From Ochotona curzoniae (Eukaryota > Chordata > Mammalia > Lagomorpha > Ochotonidae): a stretch of 64,000 bases of DNA. Below the pieces are notes generated by a model. The model was not told the origin of the DNA. It made no database searches and saw only the letters and a list, made by a program, of their open reading frames with translations. The stretch spans positions 36,216,501-36,280,500 of the forward strand of contig NW_024465885.1 of NCBI RefSeq assembly GCF_017591425.1, written 5' to 3'. Position numbers and translations under genes: made by a program. This document shows positions 60,351 through 64,000 of the stretch, piece after piece; positions within the stretch are counted from its first letter, which is position 1; every line of letters starts with the position of its first letter.

Positions 60351-60768
60351 GTCCTTCATTTACCCTGACCTGCAGCTCCCAGGATTATCAAGGTCCCATC
60401 AATCTGACATTTTCCTACAAAGATGTCACACATTCCTTTACTTTAATTTTATTACTGCCGTTAGTCTATGTTCAATTTTTTTAAAAACTTTTTTTTTTCT
60501 TTTCTTTCTAATGTTCATATCCAAAGTCAGTAAAATCAAAATATTTGATACTGCAGTTCAACCTCCGTTTTTGTTTTTAACACCCTCCAGGTATTCTAAT
60601 GTTGAAAAAATATGTCACTGCTAATAATTAGAGGACATTGTCAGTAATATTTTTAGAGACATGAAAGTTGGAGAAGGTTAATATCCACAAGGGCTTTATA
60701 GTACTTTGGGGAAACATACTAGCTTCTAACTTGGAAAGAAAACTCAAGAGTTTTATCATTAAATAAAT
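60351..60768. other. Unassigned sequence
   Basis: T-rich stretch near 60480-60505. The 101-codon frame at 60319-60624 has no motif. Confidence 0.5.
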
Positions 60769-60782
60769 AAAAATTAAGTATA

Positions 60783-61097
60783 GTGCCCGGAGCAATGGCC
60801 TAGCAGCTAAAGTCTTCCCCTTGGCATATGGGTGACAGTTCTAATCCCGGCAGCTCCACTTCCCATCCAGCTCCCTGCTTGTGGCCTGGGCAAGCAGTCC
60901 AGGACGGCCCAAAACGCCTGGATCCTTCCCCTGTATGGGAGACCTGGAGGAAGTTCCTGGCTCCTGGCTTCGGATCAATGCAGCATTGGCGACTGTGGTC
61001 ACATGGGGAGTGAATCATTGGATGGAAGATCTTCGTCTCTGTCTCTCCTTTTTTGTGTAAATCTGACTTTGTAATAAAAAATGCATATTTCTTTTTA
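60783..61097 (+). mobile_element. CSINE, full length, 14-bp target duplication
   Basis: Perfect repeats aaaaattaagtata at 60769-60782 and 61098-61111. About 15 bases around the usual 'catgccaggatccc' are deleted, so 'cccttggcatatgggtgaca' joins directly. Tail 'gtaataaaaaatgcatattt'. Confidence 0.96.
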
Positions 61098-61111
61098 AAA
61101 AATTAAGTATA

Positions 61112-62042
61112 ATGTAAAGCTAAGATTTAAGTTTGACAGAATCTCTGCAAAATTTTCATGTGAAAATGTTAAATAGTTTTTCTTAACAGTTACCTATAGA
61201 GAGAACAATGTTTCATCATTTTCTTAAATGTCTTTTATACTTATTTTTTTAAATTGGTTTCATTATTATTTTTCTTATTTCCTTAAAATCATGACAGTAA
61301 TCATAACATACCCTCAAATATACATTTAATGAATACATTATAGTGGTATGTCTTATTTCTAATATTATAGAGAATAAACGCCAAAGCTTTAAACTCTAGG
61401 TATTTCCTAACTTCCTCTCACCTTCATCTTTTGGAATCTTGCCACATCAATTAATTTCTGTTTCATATTATCTTTCTTATCTGTAATAGTTAACTCCGTT
61501 TAGGGAAGAAAACAGTTAAGTCTCAAATGCTCAAATCATATGGCATTCTTTCTTGGCTTCTTCATATGTTTGCCAACCTTTGACCTCTTTCATTTTTGCT
61601 ACATGACTTTATAGAACCATATCTGCTCCGAATTTACCATCAGCCACCACACCTTCAGGGTTCAATGGCTATGACAAAAAAAGATTATCAGCAACTCTGT
61701 ACTTGGATGCTGTATTCTGAAATGTGACTTTGTCTATTATAAAGAATTCACTGTCTTCCTTTTAACAACTACTTGTATTTGATATTCCTTGTGATAATTT
61801 TACTACCTTACTTTGTTAATGTCGTATACCATGTGTGAAAGTTAAAAACTATACAAAAGTAGTTTATTTAATATACCTGATTCTAAGCTGTTTTGTCCAC
61901 TACCAGCAGATAATATTACTTTATAGGATATTTCATTCCTGCATTGTGTTCAATGAAGCAAAAATAAAAGGCTACATATATATATAAAATGTGTAAAATG
62001 AAGATCGTGTAGTTAATTACTCTACAACATAACGGCTTATCA
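61112..62042. other. Unassigned AT-rich sequence
   Basis: Nothing recognised apart from short (TA)n near 61976. Confidence 0.5.
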
Positions 62043-62348
62043 CCTTGGAAAGGCAAATTTTTTATACAGAGGAGAGACAGAGGGAAAGATCTCCCAACTG
62101 CTGGTTGACTCCCCAAAAGTCCACAATGACTGGAGCCGAACTGATCTGAAGCCATGAGCCAGGAGCTTTTTTCATGACTCTCATATGAATGAAGGGTCCC
62201 AAGGATTTGTACCATCCTGTCCTGCTATCCAAGGCCATAAACAGTAACCTGAATCAGAAAATGAGCATCTGGGACATGAGCCAGAGCCCATATGAGATAA
62301 CAGCAATTGGAGCTGGAGGATTAGCTAGTTGAGCCATTGTACCAGCCC
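62043..62348 (-). mobile_element. CSINE, minus strand
   Basis: 'ttggaaaggcaaattttttat', 'acagaggagagacagaggga', 'gttgactccccaaaagtcca', 'gccaggagcttttttcatg' and 'ttgagccattgtaccagccc'. Moderately diverged. Adjoins the reversed old L1, which it may have inserted into. Confidence 0.9.
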
Positions 62349-62890
62349 CTCAGTTAATCCATTTTCACTCAATGTTTAAAGTTCTTTATTAACATCTACT
62401 ATGTGCGTGTTTTTATGGGTTACAGTGCAGTATTTTACACAGAATAAGTGATCAAGCCAGGCAATGATTCTTTCTGTTTCCTTGTTTTCCTTCATGATTA
62501 GAACTAACCCGTTCCTCTTTTCCAACTCCTTATGCAGAATATACCATGTGTGTGTGAACTACAGCCCTTTTCTGTATGGTGGAGCACTTGAAATCGTTAT
62601 GACCATCTGACTGTTTTTTGATACCCAGCCTCACTCTCCCGTGCTTGCTAGGTTCCAGCAACCACAATTCTAAGTTCACATACAATATTTATTTTTAGCT
62701 TGCACAAACATCAAGAAAGCATTGCATGATTTCTCTTCCTGTGTCTGGCTAATTTTATTTATCATGATTATCTCCATCTCAACCCATTTTGCTTCAACCC
62801 GAATTTGCCTATTATATTCCACATTATATATTAAATTTTCTTTATTCCTCCTCTGCTGTCAGCTGATTCATCCCTTAACTACTTGCACAC
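62349..62890 (-). mobile_element. Ancient LINE-1 3' end, minus strand
   Basis: Plus text such as 'tgcgtgtttttatgggttac', 'acagaataagtgatcaagcc', 'ccagcaaccacaattctaag', 'tgtgtctggctaattttatt' and 'tctccatctcaacccatttt' is the complement of an old L1M 3' UTR and ORF2 end, in order from tail inwards. No frame survives. Confidence 0.65.
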
Positions 62891-62984
62891 ATTTTAAATA
62901 ATTGCCTGATGTGACATAGGACAAAATAATTAAAAATAATAAAAATGAAATAAGCAACTTTATGGGTATAGTATATCTGCTAGG

Positions 62985-63350
62985 CTGGGCAGAGCAGGAT
63001 GGTGGCCTGAGGCAGAGTGAGAATGAGTCCATCATGGAGTGTGCTGGTCCGATCGCCTCGCAAATGCCTGCAATGCCCTGTGGGACCCACTCCAGCTTCA
63101 TCTCAGCCCAGCCAAATGAGGGGCCTGTGCTACAGATCACTCACAGGAGCAAACTGAGGAACAGCTATCTACCTACTCCGATCCCCTGAGCCTGAGACCT
63201 ATAAACGCCCAGTGCTGTATCCCTTGGAAGCCATTCTCCCTCAGGTTGCCACCCTGCCATGTAGAAGCAATCCCGGGCTGTCCCCCCGCCAAGGAGTGGT
63301 CCATCAAACTCTTGCCTCTGATTATTAAAACGCTTCGCCTGAACTAACAG
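62985..63350 (+). mobile_element. Weak LTR candidate
   Basis: GC-richer than its flanks, with 'cctataaacgcccagtgctg' (TATA-like) near 63199, and 'gattattaaaacgcttcgcc' (polyadenylation-like) near 63320. The layout recalls a retroviral LTR, but no ends, duplication or internal region were found. A minus-strand 88-codon frame (63165-63431) overlaps it and is not recognised. Confidence 0.25.
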
Positions 63351-64000
63351 CCTCTCTTTCTCTCTTAATTCTCTTAACTTAGCAGTATCCATTCGAGAAA
63401 TAATGACACCATCTTTTGCTACCTTATACACATTAGTCTATACCGGTGTAATCCTAAAAGCTAAATTGTCATTTATTACTGTTTTGCTTAATTCTATTGA
63501 GAGTGCTTGGATTTCATCCAAACTTATGATTGTACTCTACCCAATTTAGATCAACTAAATTACAGTCTCTCCAACTTTATCTGTTTTCTACCCCACCAGC
63601 CAAAATGTTGTCTTTTCTGAAGTCCCCAAAGAACGCAAGCCATTCTACAGTATCATTTCTGTGCAGCGACTTCCCTCTTCCTGGTGGTCCTTGCTCATCC
63701 TCAGCCCTTCTGCTCATTCCTCCAGGCACTTATGATGATCTTCCACCTCTTCAGAGTGCTCGCCTTCTCTCTCCTAATCAACGCTTGCATTTATTTGTTA
63801 GTATGTCTGTAATGTAATTTAAAACTACGTGATTTGGGCAGAAAGTGACCAAGTAACCGCTGACTCCAGCCAGGCCCATTTCAGCTTTTCAACATGCGGT
63901 TTTTTTGTTGCGTTCTCCCTGCTTACTTCCTGTGTCTATAAAGCCCTTCTTAATTTGCAAAATGGAAAAAAGAACTTGTAAGATTCCCCCAAATAATTAC
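63351..64000. other. Unassigned sequence to window end
   Basis: The 95-codon frame at 63530-63817 is Ser/Leu/Pro-rich without a motif. The last part (about 63840-63990) again has 'gtctataaagcccttcttaa', a TATA-like word in moderately GC-rich text. An old LTR running off the window edge is possible but unproven. Confidence 0.4.

Noticed and set aside
63165..63431. 88-codon minus-strand frame with a charged Lys/Arg/Glu-rich stretch
   Set aside because: I briefly considered a retroelement protein piece, but the similarity was too vague to support, and the plus-strand signals in the same place point the other way.
1..64000. tRNA genes at CSINE heads (A and B boxes present)
   Set aside because: The boxes belong to the tRNA-derived SINE head; no full tRNA cloverleaf was seen outside SINEs.
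1..64000. CRISPR array, operons or phage-like module
   Set aside because: No regularly spaced short repeats with unique spacers and no dense co-directional frames; the sequence is mammalian.

Overview
The window looks like mammalian, almost certainly lagomorph, non-coding DNA, and pika (Ochotona) fits better than rabbit. The main evidence is about thirty copies or fragments of one tRNA-derived SINE of the lagomorph C-repeat (CSINE) type. Complete copies share a head with a pol III A box and a B box (ggttctaatccc), the phrase 'atcccatatgggcgccggtt', the phrase 'gtggcctgggaaagcagt', a CT-rich stretch 'cttcctctctgtctctcc' and an (aataaa)n/A-rich tail. Younger copies read 'gtcctcgccttgcac' where, from memory, rabbit copies carry a different head. 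The species call is therefore an inference. The background is AT-rich by eye.

I found no protein-coding gene, exon-intron structure, functional RNA gene, CRISPR array or prokaryote-type feature. Open frames above about 120 codons lie in SINEs, in LINE-1 or in a tandem array. The one exception is a 154-codon minus-strand frame at 55271-55735 that I cannot identify.

Layout. 1-9 kb: old LINE-1 pieces and CSINEs, ending in a head-to-head SINE pair (8930-9397). 11-16 kb: CSINEs, a CA microsatellite and an unassigned repeat-like block at 12.9-13.6 kb. 17.4-18.2 kb: a GC-richer tandem array with a period near 199 bp. 18.6-23.7 kb: a SINE cluster plus an old L1 split by a SINE. 24.04-25.88 kb: a young 5'-inverted LINE-1 with a perfect 16-bp target duplication. 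26-31 kb: mostly unassigned. 31-37 kb: three CSINEs and a 5'-truncated L1. 39-42 kb: decayed SINE pieces. 42.8-44.4 kb: a CSINE split by a 1279-bp LTR-type insertion with TG...CA ends and a 6-bp target duplication. 47-53 kb: a putative LTR and a run of minus-strand SINEs, with a young SINE inserted into the tail of an old one. 57 kb: an MLT1-like LTR. 58.6-64 kb: more SINEs, a reversed old L1 and a weak LTR candidate.

Nothing here forms a working gene system. The interest lies in a layered insertion history that can be ordered from nesting and target duplications. I did not find a credible new biological system. All repeat names rest on recognition by eye, without a database search; older fragments have soft edges.
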